Positions 1-5,904 are shown, counted from the stretch's first letter. The stretch: 6,029 bases of DNA from Chamaesiphon sp. (GCA_020059425.1 JAGVCD010000007.1:1-6029), one strand, 5' to 3'. Made by a program: numbers and translations. Notes: generated from the letters alone by a model not told the origin.

Positions 1-666
1 GATGGCATTGTTGTAGATGATGCTTTTGTACTGCAAGTTCCAAAGAATTTAAATTTTGCTGCCGCCGCCCCACTACTTTGTGCTGGAATTACTACTTATT
101 CCCCACTACGTCACAACAATGTGAGTAAAGGTCAAAAAGTTGGCGTTGTCGGACTCGGTGGATTGGGGCATATGGGGGTAAAATTAGCCAAGGCTTTGGG
201 AGCACACGTAGTAGTCTTCACTACTTCATCAAATAAAGTTGAAGATGCTATGCGCCTTGGTGTTGATGAAGTTGTCAATTCCAAAAATGCTGATGAGATG
301 AAAAAACATCTAAACAGCTTTCATTTCATCCTCGATACGGTTTCTGCACAACACGATATCAACGCTTATCTTTTACTATTAAAACGCGACGGTAATCTCA
401 CTCAAGTTGGAGTACCGCCCGATCCGCTTTCCCTGCAAGTTGGGAGCCTAATTTATGGTCGGCGCAGTATTAGTGGTTCTTTGATTGGTGGCCTAAAGCA
501 AACTCAGGAGATGTTGGATTTCTGCGGCCAACACAATATTACAGCCGATATCGAACTCATTCCAATTCAGAAAATAAATGAGGCATACGATCGCCTGATG
601 AAAAACGACGTGAAATACCGCTTTGTTATTGATATGGCATCATTAAAACAGCAATTATCAGCTTAG
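1..666 (+). CDS. Zinc-dependent alcohol dehydrogenase, cinnamyl-alcohol-dehydrogenase-like (5' partial)
   Basis: The frame is open from base 1 to the TAG at 664-666 (221 residues seen), so the gene starts upstream of the window; the GTG at 121 is an internal codon, because conserved sequence precedes it. The visible part opens just before the nucleotide-binding domain. Residues 23-34 (APLLCAGITTYS) match the CAD/YahK signature, whose Cys (residue 27, codon 79-81) is the third catalytic zinc ligand in this family. The Rossmann glycine motif GLGGLGHMG is at residues 51-59. The second beta strand ends in a Thr/Ser-rich stretch (VVVFTTSSNK) rather than an acidic residue, which in this family goes with NADP(H) over NAD(H). 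The C-terminus has the usual INEAYDRL...YRFVIDM ending, so the 3' end is intact. Expected role: reversible reduction of aldehydes to alcohols in the cytosol. The substrate cannot be read from sequence. The N-terminal half with the other zinc ligands is not visible. Confidence 0.93.
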   Translation, partial: DGIVVDDAFVLQVPKNLNFAAAAPLLCAGITTYSPLRHNNVSKGQKVGVVGLGGLGHMGVKLAKALGAHVVVFTTSSNKVEDAMRLGVDEVVNSKNADEMKKHLNSFHFILDTVSAQHDINAYLLLLKRDGNLTQVGVPPDPLSLQVGSLIYGRRSISGSLIGGLKQTQEMLDFCGQHNITADIELIPIQKINEAYDRLMKNDVKYRFVIDMASLKQQLSA

Positions 667-845
667 CATTGCTCCCAAAAAATGAATTGTGCGATAGCTT
701 CATCGAGAATAGACCAATACTTACTATTCAAACTAAACAAAAAAATACATCCAGTATTTCAATGTGATCATTGTTGGTTGTAGAGTACTTTTCCATGCTC
801 AGCAATCCAGCGATTAAACTTTAGTAATACGATAGGTATATTCCA

Positions 846-3416
846 TTGTCTATAACAACACTGGTTAATTGGCTAGAATCAGCTACCGAATTAGAAACAT
901 TACCAAACAATATTTTAGCGTCGATCGCGAGTGAATTGGAGGTATTGATAGTACCGCCCGGCTGTAAAGTCACTATTGAAAACACGCCTGTAACTAAGCT
1001 TTTCATCTTAGAATCGGGGCAAGCAGAACGTTATCGTCGTCAAAAAACGGGATTGATGTGGGCAACAGGACTATTGCCAGGTGCGGTGGTCAATTTATCA
1101 GCATTACAGCGGGATAGACTTACCGATGGTCGGATTGTAACTATTACAGAATGTCGATTTCAGACAATTACAGCAGATCGATGGCAAGAATTAGTTGCCA
1201 AATATCCCCAGATTACTGCAGCTTATGTCGATCGATTAGCAGTTAAATTAGCACAACTTGAAGGCGAAATCGCTTACGAACAAGACAAGCAAGCTTCGCT
1301 GCGTCCTTATTTAGTGCCCCAAGCTAAGCGGGGAATTATTGGGAGTAGTCGTTATGCAGTCAAGTTGCGTCAACAAATTCGCGCGGCGGCTAATGACGAC
1401 AAATCTGTTTTGATTTCAGGTGAGCCAGGGTTAGAAAAAGATAATATTGCCGCGCTCATTCATTTTGGTTCCAAGCGTCGCCAGCAGCCTATTATTAGTC
1501 TCAAAAGTGCTCTGATTACTGCCAATGGTGCAGAAATATTCGGGCGGGTTGGTGGCAAACCAGGATTATTGGAATGGTTAGGGGAAGGAACGCTTATTTT
1601 AAATGATGTGCAAGAATTGCCACATGAATTAGTGCCACAGATCGAGCAATTATTGATAGCAGGCCAATACACCCCCATTATTCCTACTAGCCAAACTCCG
1701 TTGGTCGTTCATGAAATATCTCGCTCCACCAATGCCCGGATAATTTTAATCTCAGAGAGTACTCAGCCAACTTTTCGGAAGGCAATTGAGCATCAAATTA
1801 AAGTACCTGGATTGCGGGTAAGAAAAACCGATCTGGAGGCACAGACAAACTATTACATCAATATTATTTGTCGTCAAAAAAAGTTACCTAAACCCCAAGT
1901 CGCTCCAGAAGCAATTCGTCGGCTACAAACCTATGACTTTCCAGGTAATTTATTAGAATTGCAGGGCATGGTCAATCGAGCCTTGATGCAGGCACCTGGT
2001 AGTACTCTCTTAAGCGAAGAAGTCTTCTGGGCACAAGCAGCCAAGAAACAACTATTTCGTCTGAACTTATTAAATGCTTATCCTTGGTTGCGACAGTTTT
2101 TAAATAGCGATTGGTATCCCGATCGAATCAATTATGGTTTTACAGCTTGGGTATTTCCAATCGTCGTCATGATTCTATTTATTGCCCCCCAAGATCGACA
2201 GCATAATTTTGCACTCAATATATTTTGGGCCTGGTGGTGGCCATTGATTTTATTACTATTCCCGATCATTGGTAGACTGTGGTGTGCTTTTTGTCCTTTT
2301 ATGATTTATGGAGAAATTGCCCAAAAATTGTCACTCCAATTTTTCCCCAGAACTCTCCCAAAATGGCCACGAGAAGCTGCTGAGAAATGGGGTGGTTGGT
2401 TTCTATTTGGTTTATTCGTGCTCATTTTCCTCTGGGAAGAACTATGGGATTTAGAGAATACAGCTTATTTATCTAGCTGTTTGTTACTGCTGATTACGGC
2501 TGGAGCCGTTATTTTCTCGCTAATGTTTGAACGACGTTTTTGGTGTCGCTATCTCTGTCCAATTGGCGGCATGAATGGTTTATTTGCCAAGCTATCAATC
2601 ATAGAATTACGTGCCCAGCAAGGTACCTGTGCGGCAGAATGTACTACTTATCATTGTTATAAAGGTGGCGCAGGCTTTGGCGAAGGAGCAACTACTAATG
2701 GTTGTCCAGTCTATTCTCACCCGGCTCAATTAACAGATAATAAAGATTGCGTATTGTGTATGACTTGTCTGAAAGCTTGCCCTCATCGATCGGTAGAGCT
2801 AAATCTCCGTCCGCCAGGAATCGAACTTTGGACGACTCATATTCCGCATATGTATGAAGTCGCTTTATTATTTCTATTACTGGGCGGTGTATATCTTCAT
2901 CGTCTCCCAGAGATCGATCGATTGTTAGGCTTACACATAGATTTAACCCAATTCTTACCGCATTTAGGACTATCAATCGTCGCGATCAGCTTGCCAGCAG
3001 TTATCCCATTCTTAGCCTATGGTGTGATGCAAGGACTATATCAACTAGGGAAATTAGAATTTATTCCCTTTAAAATCTGTAAACCGTTACCGTTCATCGA
3101 TCTGGCCTATGGCTATTTGCCTTTAGTATTGGGTGGAAATTTGGCTTACTATTTAAAAATGGGTCTAGAAGAAAGTGGACAAATCATCCCGGTCACTTTT
3201 GCGACCTTCGGACAAATTAGCCATAATTTACCTAGCTTTATCGCTCACCCAGCAGTGACTACCTTCCTCCAAGCTACGACTCTAATCATATCTTTATTAG
3301 TCACATTTTTTCTCACTCAGAAAATAGCCAAACGTCCGATCCGATCAATAATTCCCCAGCATTTGGCTAGTGTTTTTCTAGTAATGACTCTATGGATTTC
3401 GATTATTAGCAATTAA
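846..3416 (+). CDS. cNMP-binding-like / degenerate sigma-54-type AAA+ / membrane 4Fe-4S (NapH/NosR-like) fusion protein
   Basis: This is an 856-residue, three-part protein. Residues ~12-135 resemble a CRP-type cyclic-nucleotide domain, but the phosphate-binding cassette is not recognisable (VNLSALQRD after G79). Residues ~160-385 follow a sigma-54 activator AAA+ domain: Walker A is GEPGLEKD (192-199), Walker B is GTLILNDVQELP (248-259), and the sensor II region is FPGNLLEL (365-372). All three are altered, and the GAFTGA loop is absent. From ~430 the protein is membranous, with about nine candidate spans (near 432-447, 458-476, 515-531, 541-560, 668-685, 705-727, 752-770, 806-823, 837-855). 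Cysteine motifs are CAFCP (480-484), CRYLCP (567-572), C595/C599/C604/C620-P, and a ferredoxin-like CxxCxxCxxxCP (635-646). The likely role is membrane electron transfer, perhaps signal-coupled; the partner is unknown. TTG 846 is the chosen start: TAA at 825-827 closes the frame, only a weak AGG (834-836) precedes it, and the first in-frame ATG (1056) would cut the first domain. Standalone neighbours give no firm context. Confidence 0.88.
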   Translation: MSITTLVNWLESATELETLPNNILASIASELEVLIVPPGCKVTIENTPVTKLFILESGQAERYRRQKTGLMWATGLLPGAVVNLSALQRDRLTDGRIVTITECRFQTITADRWQELVAKYPQITAAYVDRLAVKLAQLEGEIAYEQDKQASLRPYLVPQAKRGIIGSSRYAVKLRQQIRAAANDDKSVLISGEPGLEKDNIAALIHFGSKRRQQPIISLKSALITANGAEIFGRVGGKPGLLEWLGEGTLILNDVQELPHELVPQIEQLLIAGQYTPIIPTSQTPLVVHEISRSTNARIILISESTQPTFRKAIEHQIKVPGLRVRKTDLEAQTNYYINIICRQKKLPKPQVAPEAIRRLQTYDFPGNLLELQGMVNRALMQAPGSTLLSEEVFWAQAAKKQLFRLNLLNAYPWLRQFLNSDWYPDRINYGFTAWVFPIVVMILFIAPQDRQHNFALNIFWAWWWPLILLLFPIIGRLWCAFCPFMIYGEIAQKLSLQFFPRTLPKWPREAAEKWGGWFLFGLFVLIFLWEELWDLENTAYLSSCLLLLITAGAVIFSLMFERRFWCRYLCPIGGMNGLFAKLSIIELRAQQGTCAAECTTYHCYKGGAGFGEGATTNGCPVYSHPAQLTDNKDCVLCMTCLKACPHRSVELNLRPPGIELWTTHIPHMYEVALLFLLLGGVYLHRLPEIDRLLGLHIDLTQFLPHLGLSIVAISLPAVIPFLAYGVMQGLYQLGKLEFIPFKICKPLPFIDLAYGYLPLVLGGNLAYYLKMGLEESGQIIPVTFATFGQISHNLPSFIAHPAVTTFLQATTLIISLLVTFFLTQKIAKRPIRSIIPQHLASVFLVMTLWISIISN

Positions 3417-3641
3417 TTGATCTTTTCCAGCCGCAGCAATGCTTCACAGTTAGGAAAAAGTCCTTGATTTCCCTTTGAAATAGCTAAATATTCTTACGAC
3501 AAGCTCACACCACAACGTTTTATCGATCCAATGACTTGAGGAATTCATCCTATTGAGAGATATAAATAGGTATGCAAAACAGATATGGTCTAGGCAGAAT
3601 GATTAAACAGTTCAGTTCGTCTTGCACTACCCGCTTATTTT

Positions 3642-3923
3642 ATGTCTACAGAAAAAATGACAGATCAACAAATCACAAAAGCACTAAGTAAATTACCAGA
3701 ATGGGAAGTAGTTAACAATAAATTGAATAGAACTTTCCAGTCCAAAGATTTTGTCACTGCTTTTGCCTTTATGACTAAAGTGGCAATTATTGCCGAGAAA
3801 ATGGATCATCATCCGGAGTTATTTAATGTTTACAATAGTGTAATGATCAATCTAGCAACTCATGATGTCGGTGGTATTAGCAATTTAGACATTGAGTTAG
3901 CTGAAAAAATTGATTCCTTATAG
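3642..3923 (+). CDS. Pterin-4a-carbinolamine dehydratase (4a-hydroxytetrahydrobiopterin dehydratase)
   Basis: The product is 93 residues, the normal length for this single-domain family (PCD/DCoH/PhhB). The signature EKMDHHPELFNVYNSV (residues 52-67) and THDVGGIS (73-80) carry the conserved active-site histidines His56, His57 and His74; Asp83 and the AEKID ending also fit. The enzyme dehydrates 4a-hydroxytetrahydropterin, which allows pterin cofactor to be recycled after aromatic amino acid hydroxylation. In cyanobacteria, where a phenylalanine hydroxylase is often absent, it may serve other pterins or be a moonlighting or repair enzyme; that is family-level inference. No aromatic hydroxylase gene is in the window. 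ATG 3642 has no clear Shine-Dalgarno sequence; ATG 3657 (Met6) is an alternative and would lose only five non-conserved residues. It stands 225 bp from the gene before and 88 bp from the gene after, so operon membership is doubtful. Confidence 0.95.
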   Translation: MSTEKMTDQQITKALSKLPEWEVVNNKLNRTFQSKDFVTAFAFMTKVAIIAEKMDHHPELFNVYNSVMINLATHDVGGISNLDIELAEKIDSL

Positions 3924-3930
3924 CGTTGGC

Positions 3931-3948
3931 GGTGCTAGGCCAGCCACC
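3931..3948 (+). other. Small imperfect stem-loop after the dehydratase gene
   Basis: GGTGCT (3931-3936) can pair with AGCCACC (3942-3948), leaving a five-base loop and one bulged C. It begins 8 bp after the dehydratase stop codon. No T-run follows (ATTATTG), so it is not a convincing intrinsic terminator; it could act as a weak 3'-end or stability element, or be chance. Confidence 0.25.
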
Positions 3949-3999
3949 ATTATTGCTCTGCAGAGACTATATGGCCAAGATTTGTAGTCCTTATTTAAT

Positions 4000-4003
4000 A
4001 GGA
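4000..4003 (+). promoter_or_regulatory. Ribosome binding site of the stress-type protein gene
   Basis: AGGA lies 8 bases before ATG 4012, a normal Shine-Dalgarno position. It supports 4012 as the start and independent translation from the dehydratase gene. Confidence 0.55.
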
Positions 4004-4011
4004 AATTTAGC

Positions 4012-4572
4012 ATGGTATTAGAACACACAAGTGCAATCGGTGTATTCCCCAATACTCAACAGATTGAGACCGCACTTGCTCGACTGCAAGCAATTGGTTT
4101 TTCTCTAAAGAATGTTTCGATTGTTGCCCAGCATTTTGATGCCAAATCCAATATCTTAAAAAATTCGTCAGCGCCAATTATCCAGTCTATGGATCAGTTT
4201 ACCTGGGGTAATACAGTTGATCGCATCGAACATGGTGCCGTGGATGCCGAAGCACTGGGCAGTGTTGTCGGCGGAGTAGTCGCCGGGTTAAGAACCCTAG
4301 CATTTTCAGCATTTAGTGGAGCTGTTGTATTAGTAGGCATCGCTGCTGGAGCTTTTTATGGAGCAGTATCCGGTGGCATCCTCGGTGGTGGCCACGGCCT
4401 TGATATTTCAGAACAGCAGGCTGCGCACTATAGTGATCTATTAGCGCAAAGAAAATACTTGGTGATACTTAAAGGAACTAGCGATGAGATCGATCGATCT
4501 GAATCGGTACTCAAGGCCGCAAACATCCAAGATTGGATGACTTTTCGGTCAAAACTTAGTCTCTCTACTTAA
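4012..4572 (+). CDS. Glycine-zipper general-stress-type protein (YflT/GSP17M-like)
   Basis: The product is 186 residues. The N-terminal part (residues ~6-40, AIGVFPNTQQIETALARLQAIGF...) has the beta-alpha-beta pattern of the general stress protein 17M/YflT-type fold, in which a short helix pairs with a strand ending in VSIV. The C-terminal part (~149-177, YLVILKGTSDEIDRSESVLKAANI) repeats the same pattern, so the protein looks like an internal pseudo-duplication. Between them, residues ~83-130 are very rich in Gly and Ala (GSVVGGVVAG, GIAAGAFYGAVSGGILGGGHG), a glycine zipper that could form one or two membrane-inserted hairpins. No catalytic residues are evident and no enzymatic role should be assumed; such proteins are usually linked to stress responses by annotation rather than by experiment. 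It converges on the marC gene, and the two coding ends overlap by 8 bp. Confidence 0.75.
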   Translation: MVLEHTSAIGVFPNTQQIETALARLQAIGFSLKNVSIVAQHFDAKSNILKNSSAPIIQSMDQFTWGNTVDRIEHGAVDAEALGSVVGGVVAGLRTLAFSAFSGAVVLVGIAAGAFYGAVSGGILGGGHGLDISEQQAAHYSDLLAQRKYLVILKGTSDEIDRSESVLKAANIQDWMTFRSKLSLST

Positions 4573-5209
4573 AAAGATGGGGAGCAGCTGTTTGAAATAG
4601 CGATATGGTTCCATCAGCTATTAACTGGACAGCGATCGCTAAAATAAAAAATCCCAGTACTCGGTTCAAAGCCCCTAGGCCATTACGCCCCAAGATTGAC
4701 AGCAACGACTCGCCTAATACCAGACAGATATAGAGAAGACCACCGAATAGTACAATCCCGATCAGACAACCTAAATAATCACTCCATTGGGTCAATCTAG
4801 TGGCTAACCCGATCGTCACCCCGATCGATCCAGGGCCAGCAATCAAAGGAATAGCCATGGGCGTAAACGAAATATCTTCTTTTTCTGACCCAGCTTGCTG
4901 CTCAGCAGCAGTCAATCGCTGGCGGCTAGTCACCATTTCCCAGGCAGCATTGGCCACTAGTAATCCGCCAGCGATACGCAAGACGTTCAGCGAAATGCCA
5001 AAAAACTCCAGAATCGTCCGACCACCAATCAAAAATACGGCCAGAATCAGAATCACATTAATCGCTGTTTGGCGAGCTTGGCTGCGGCGTTCACTCCGGG
5101 TATCCTTGGCCGTTAGGCTGTAAAAGATCGGTACAGCGCCGATCGGATTGGCAATGGGAAATAGAGCGGCTAAGGTGCCGATCGTATAAGTCAATATGGC
5201 TGGCATCAT
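4565..5209 (-). CDS. MarC family integral membrane protein
   Basis: The product is 214 residues, typical for the MarC (UPF0056) family. Signatures seen are FPIANPIGAVPIF (residues 17-29) in the first span, LRIAGGLLVA (77-86), and the second half-repeat PLIAGPGSI (121-129), which mirrors the first NP/GP motif. There are about six hydrophobic spans (near 4-30, 50-70, 72-93, 117-136, 144-166, 184-205). A charged loop with a Glu/Gln/Lys-rich stretch (about 96-112) joins the two halves. The family is often labelled an NAAT or multiple-antibiotic-resistance transporter, but its substrate is not established and the resistance link has been questioned for E. coli MarC. Two adjacent ATG codons (5207-5209 and 5204-5206, minus strand) are possible starts. 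A GAGG lies about 12 bases upstream of the first, which is rather far. The coding end runs 8 bp into the end of the opposing gene. Confidence 0.93.
   Translation of the reverse strand: MMPAILTYTIGTLAALFPIANPIGAVPIFYSLTAKDTRSERRSQARQTAINVILILAVFLIGGRTILEFFGISLNVLRIAGGLLVANAAWEMVTSRQRLTAAEQQAGSEKEDISFTPMAIPLIAGPGSIGVTIGLATRLTQWSDYLGCLIGIVLFGGLLYICLVLGESLLSILGRNGLGALNRVLGFFILAIAVQLIADGTISLFQTAAPHLFK
4632..4639. repeat. HIP1 octameric palindrome
   Basis: GCGATCGC is the highly iterated palindrome of many cyanobacterial genomes. It is the only perfect copy here, but its CGATCG core recurs at about a dozen places across the window (for example near 1229, 2120, 2914, 4491, 4824 and 5579). It lies within the marC gene and needs no local function; its value is as a lineage marker. 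Confidence 0.85.
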
Positions 5210-5267
5210 GCCGATTCAAATCCTCAAAACGACACTTTATGTATTATTACAGCAATCCAAATTTTCC

Positions 5268-5358
5268 AGGAGATATCAACCTCATGCAATCCTCATATTT
5301 TGGACTTAACATCAAAGTAGTAATTGAACATCATAATTGCTGCTTAGAGGGTGTTTGA
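5268..5358 (+). pseudogene. Possible small ORF with Shine-Dalgarno, truncated by the MITE
   Basis: AGGAGAT (5268-5274) precedes ATG 5284 at a slightly long spacing (11 bases after AGGAG). The frame encodes 24 residues beginning MQSSYFGLNIKVVIEHHNCC and stops at TGA 5356-5358, inside the left arm of the inserted element. Removing the insertion and one TTA copy gives a 28-residue product ending at TAA 5488-5490. Either length is small, and no family is recognised. It could be a leader peptide, the remains of a gene, or chance. Confidence 0.2.
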
Positions 5359-5362
5359 AAAG
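5347..5362 (+). repeat. Left terminal inverted repeat of the MITE
   Basis: GAGGGTGTTTGAAAAG matches the reverse complement of 5448-5463 without mismatch. The match stops immediately inward (ATTCTTG against TCGGCTG), which defines the inner boundary. Confidence 0.9.
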
Positions 5363-5447
5363 ATTCTTGAAAGTATTGCCAGATAAGAATTTGGGCGATA
5401 TTGAGTTGAAACTTCTGAAAACCAATCTAGTCAAGGACTCCAGCCGA

Positions 5448-5463
5448 CTTTTCAAACACCCTC
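5448..5463 (-). repeat. Right terminal inverted repeat of the MITE
   Basis: CTTTTCAAACACCCTC is the exact inverted copy of the left end and is followed directly by the second TTA target copy (5464-5466). Confidence 0.9.
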
Positions 5464-5657
5464 TTAGCAACGAATTGTCAATTCTTCTAAAACCAATCCA
5501 AGATCTAAAGTCTTTAGAGAGAGACGCTCGACCGCAAAAGTCCATCGAATGGGTTATGGAGAAACAATTTGATTTGTATCGATCGGATGACTATTTTCTA
5601 GTGACGAGAGTGATAGCATACACATCAAACCCACTTATAACCCACTAAAAAATTATT

Positions 5658-5843
5658 ATGCCGCGACTACTTGGAAAACCGTCAAAAGCCCCTATGTATT
5701 TGGGTCTTGCTTTATTAGTTGCGATTGCTGGTGCCGCTGCGCTGGAATACTCAGGCAATATCGATTTGATACCAGGCTTTGGTCAAGATCAAAAAAACAG
5801 TGAGCGTTTAGAACCAGGTTCTGGAAAATATCCAACCCCTTAA
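5658..5843 (+). CDS. Small single-span membrane protein of unknown function
   Basis: The product is 61 residues. A basic N-terminus (Arg3, Lys7, Lys10) is followed by one hydrophobic segment at about 13-29 (MYLGLALLVAIAGAAAL), then a short polar, Pro/Gly-containing tail (residues 30-61). By the positive-inside tendency the N-terminus would face the cytoplasm and the tail the periplasm or thylakoid lumen. The segment is Ala/Gly-rich, and there is no lipobox Cys and no confident signal-peptidase site, so an anchored protein is more likely than a secreted one. ATG 5658 lacks a Shine-Dalgarno sequence; the second ATG at Met13 would remove the basic leader. The PRC-barrel gene begins 61 bp downstream on the same strand, and the two may be cotranscribed, though the downstream gene has its own strong ribosome binding site. 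I do not recognise a family. Confidence 0.6.
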   Translation: MPRLLGKPSKAPMYLGLALLVAIAGAAALEYSGNIDLIPGFGQDQKNSERLEPGSGKYPTP

Positions 5844-5888
5844 AAACTAATTGATAAATTAACTACAAATTAAACAAACCCTGAATTT

Positions 5889-5896
5889 AAGGAAGG
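5889..5896 (+). promoter_or_regulatory. Strong ribosome binding site of the PRC-barrel gene
   Basis: AAGGAAGG sits 8 bases before ATG 5905. It is the best Shine-Dalgarno match in the window, much stronger than those of the neighbouring genes, and fixes the start of the downstream gene. Confidence 0.8.
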
Positions 5897-5904
5897 TCAC
5901 GATC

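Larger units (their letters stand above)
5347..5463. mobile_element. 117-bp MITE-like non-autonomous element, IS5-superfamily type ends
   Basis: The left end GAGGGTGTTTGAAAAG (5347-5362) is repeated exactly in inverted orientation at the right end (5448-5463). The element is flanked on both sides by TTA (5344-5346 and 5464-5466), the 3-bp target duplication expected from IS5-superfamily transposition (TNA type). The 85-bp interior carries no transposase, so movement would need an enzyme supplied elsewhere. Beyond the duplication, GC lies to the left and also to the right (GC-TTA ... TTA-GC); this lengthens the inverted match to 21 bases with one mismatch, probably by coincidence of the target. 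The element has 117 bp, so element plus duplication adds 120 bp, a multiple of three. The family assignment rests on end sequence and target duplication only. Confidence 0.85.
5210..5657. other. Gene-poor interval between marC and a small membrane-protein gene
   Basis: These 448 bases contain no gene I can support. They hold the marC leader (read leftwards), a short plus-strand reading frame at 5284 with a good Shine-Dalgarno sequence that is cut by an insertion, the MITE-like element at 5347-5463, and an open but unrecognised stretch to about 5648. The frame from TTG 5337 to 5648 stays open through the insertion (103 codons), but its first 40 or so residues are just translated MITE. The rest resembles nothing I know. 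I saw no tRNA, CRISPR or clear terminator here. Confidence 0.6.

Noticed and set aside
761..780. CRP-like half site (TGTGATCATTG) upstream of the fusion gene
   Set aside because: The second half of the palindrome (TCACA) is missing, and no paired -10/-35 elements at good spacing were found nearby.
682..783. 33-codon plus-strand frame in the spacer before the fusion gene, ending with a CDHC motif
   Set aside because: No Shine-Dalgarno sequence, and a single CxxC in such a short frame is weak evidence.
821..1006. Minus-strand open frame over the start of the fusion gene
   Set aside because: Antisense shadow of a well-supported coding region; no recognisable domain and no ribosome binding site.
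1460..1678. Minus-strand open frame within the AAA+ region
   Set aside because: Lies wholly inside the fusion gene, with composition typical of antisense translation.
846..2000. Reading the protein as a functional sigma-54-dependent transcription activator
   Set aside because: The GAFTGA loop is absent, Walker A, Walker B and sensor II are altered, no DNA-binding helix-turn-helix follows, and membrane spans take its place.
2695..2976. Minus-strand open frame opposite the ferredoxin motif
   Set aside because: The plus strand carries a conserved Cys motif here; the antisense product matches nothing I recognise.
3931..3960. Intrinsic terminator after the dehydratase gene
   Set aside because: The stem is bulged and no T-run follows, so it is listed only as a weak stem-loop.
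4800..5123. Plus-strand open frame opposite marC
   Set aside because: Shadow of marC, whose family motifs are clear on the minus strand.
5312..5545. Minus-strand open frame across the MITE
   Set aside because: Mostly translated MITE and flanks; no family resemblance and no start signal.
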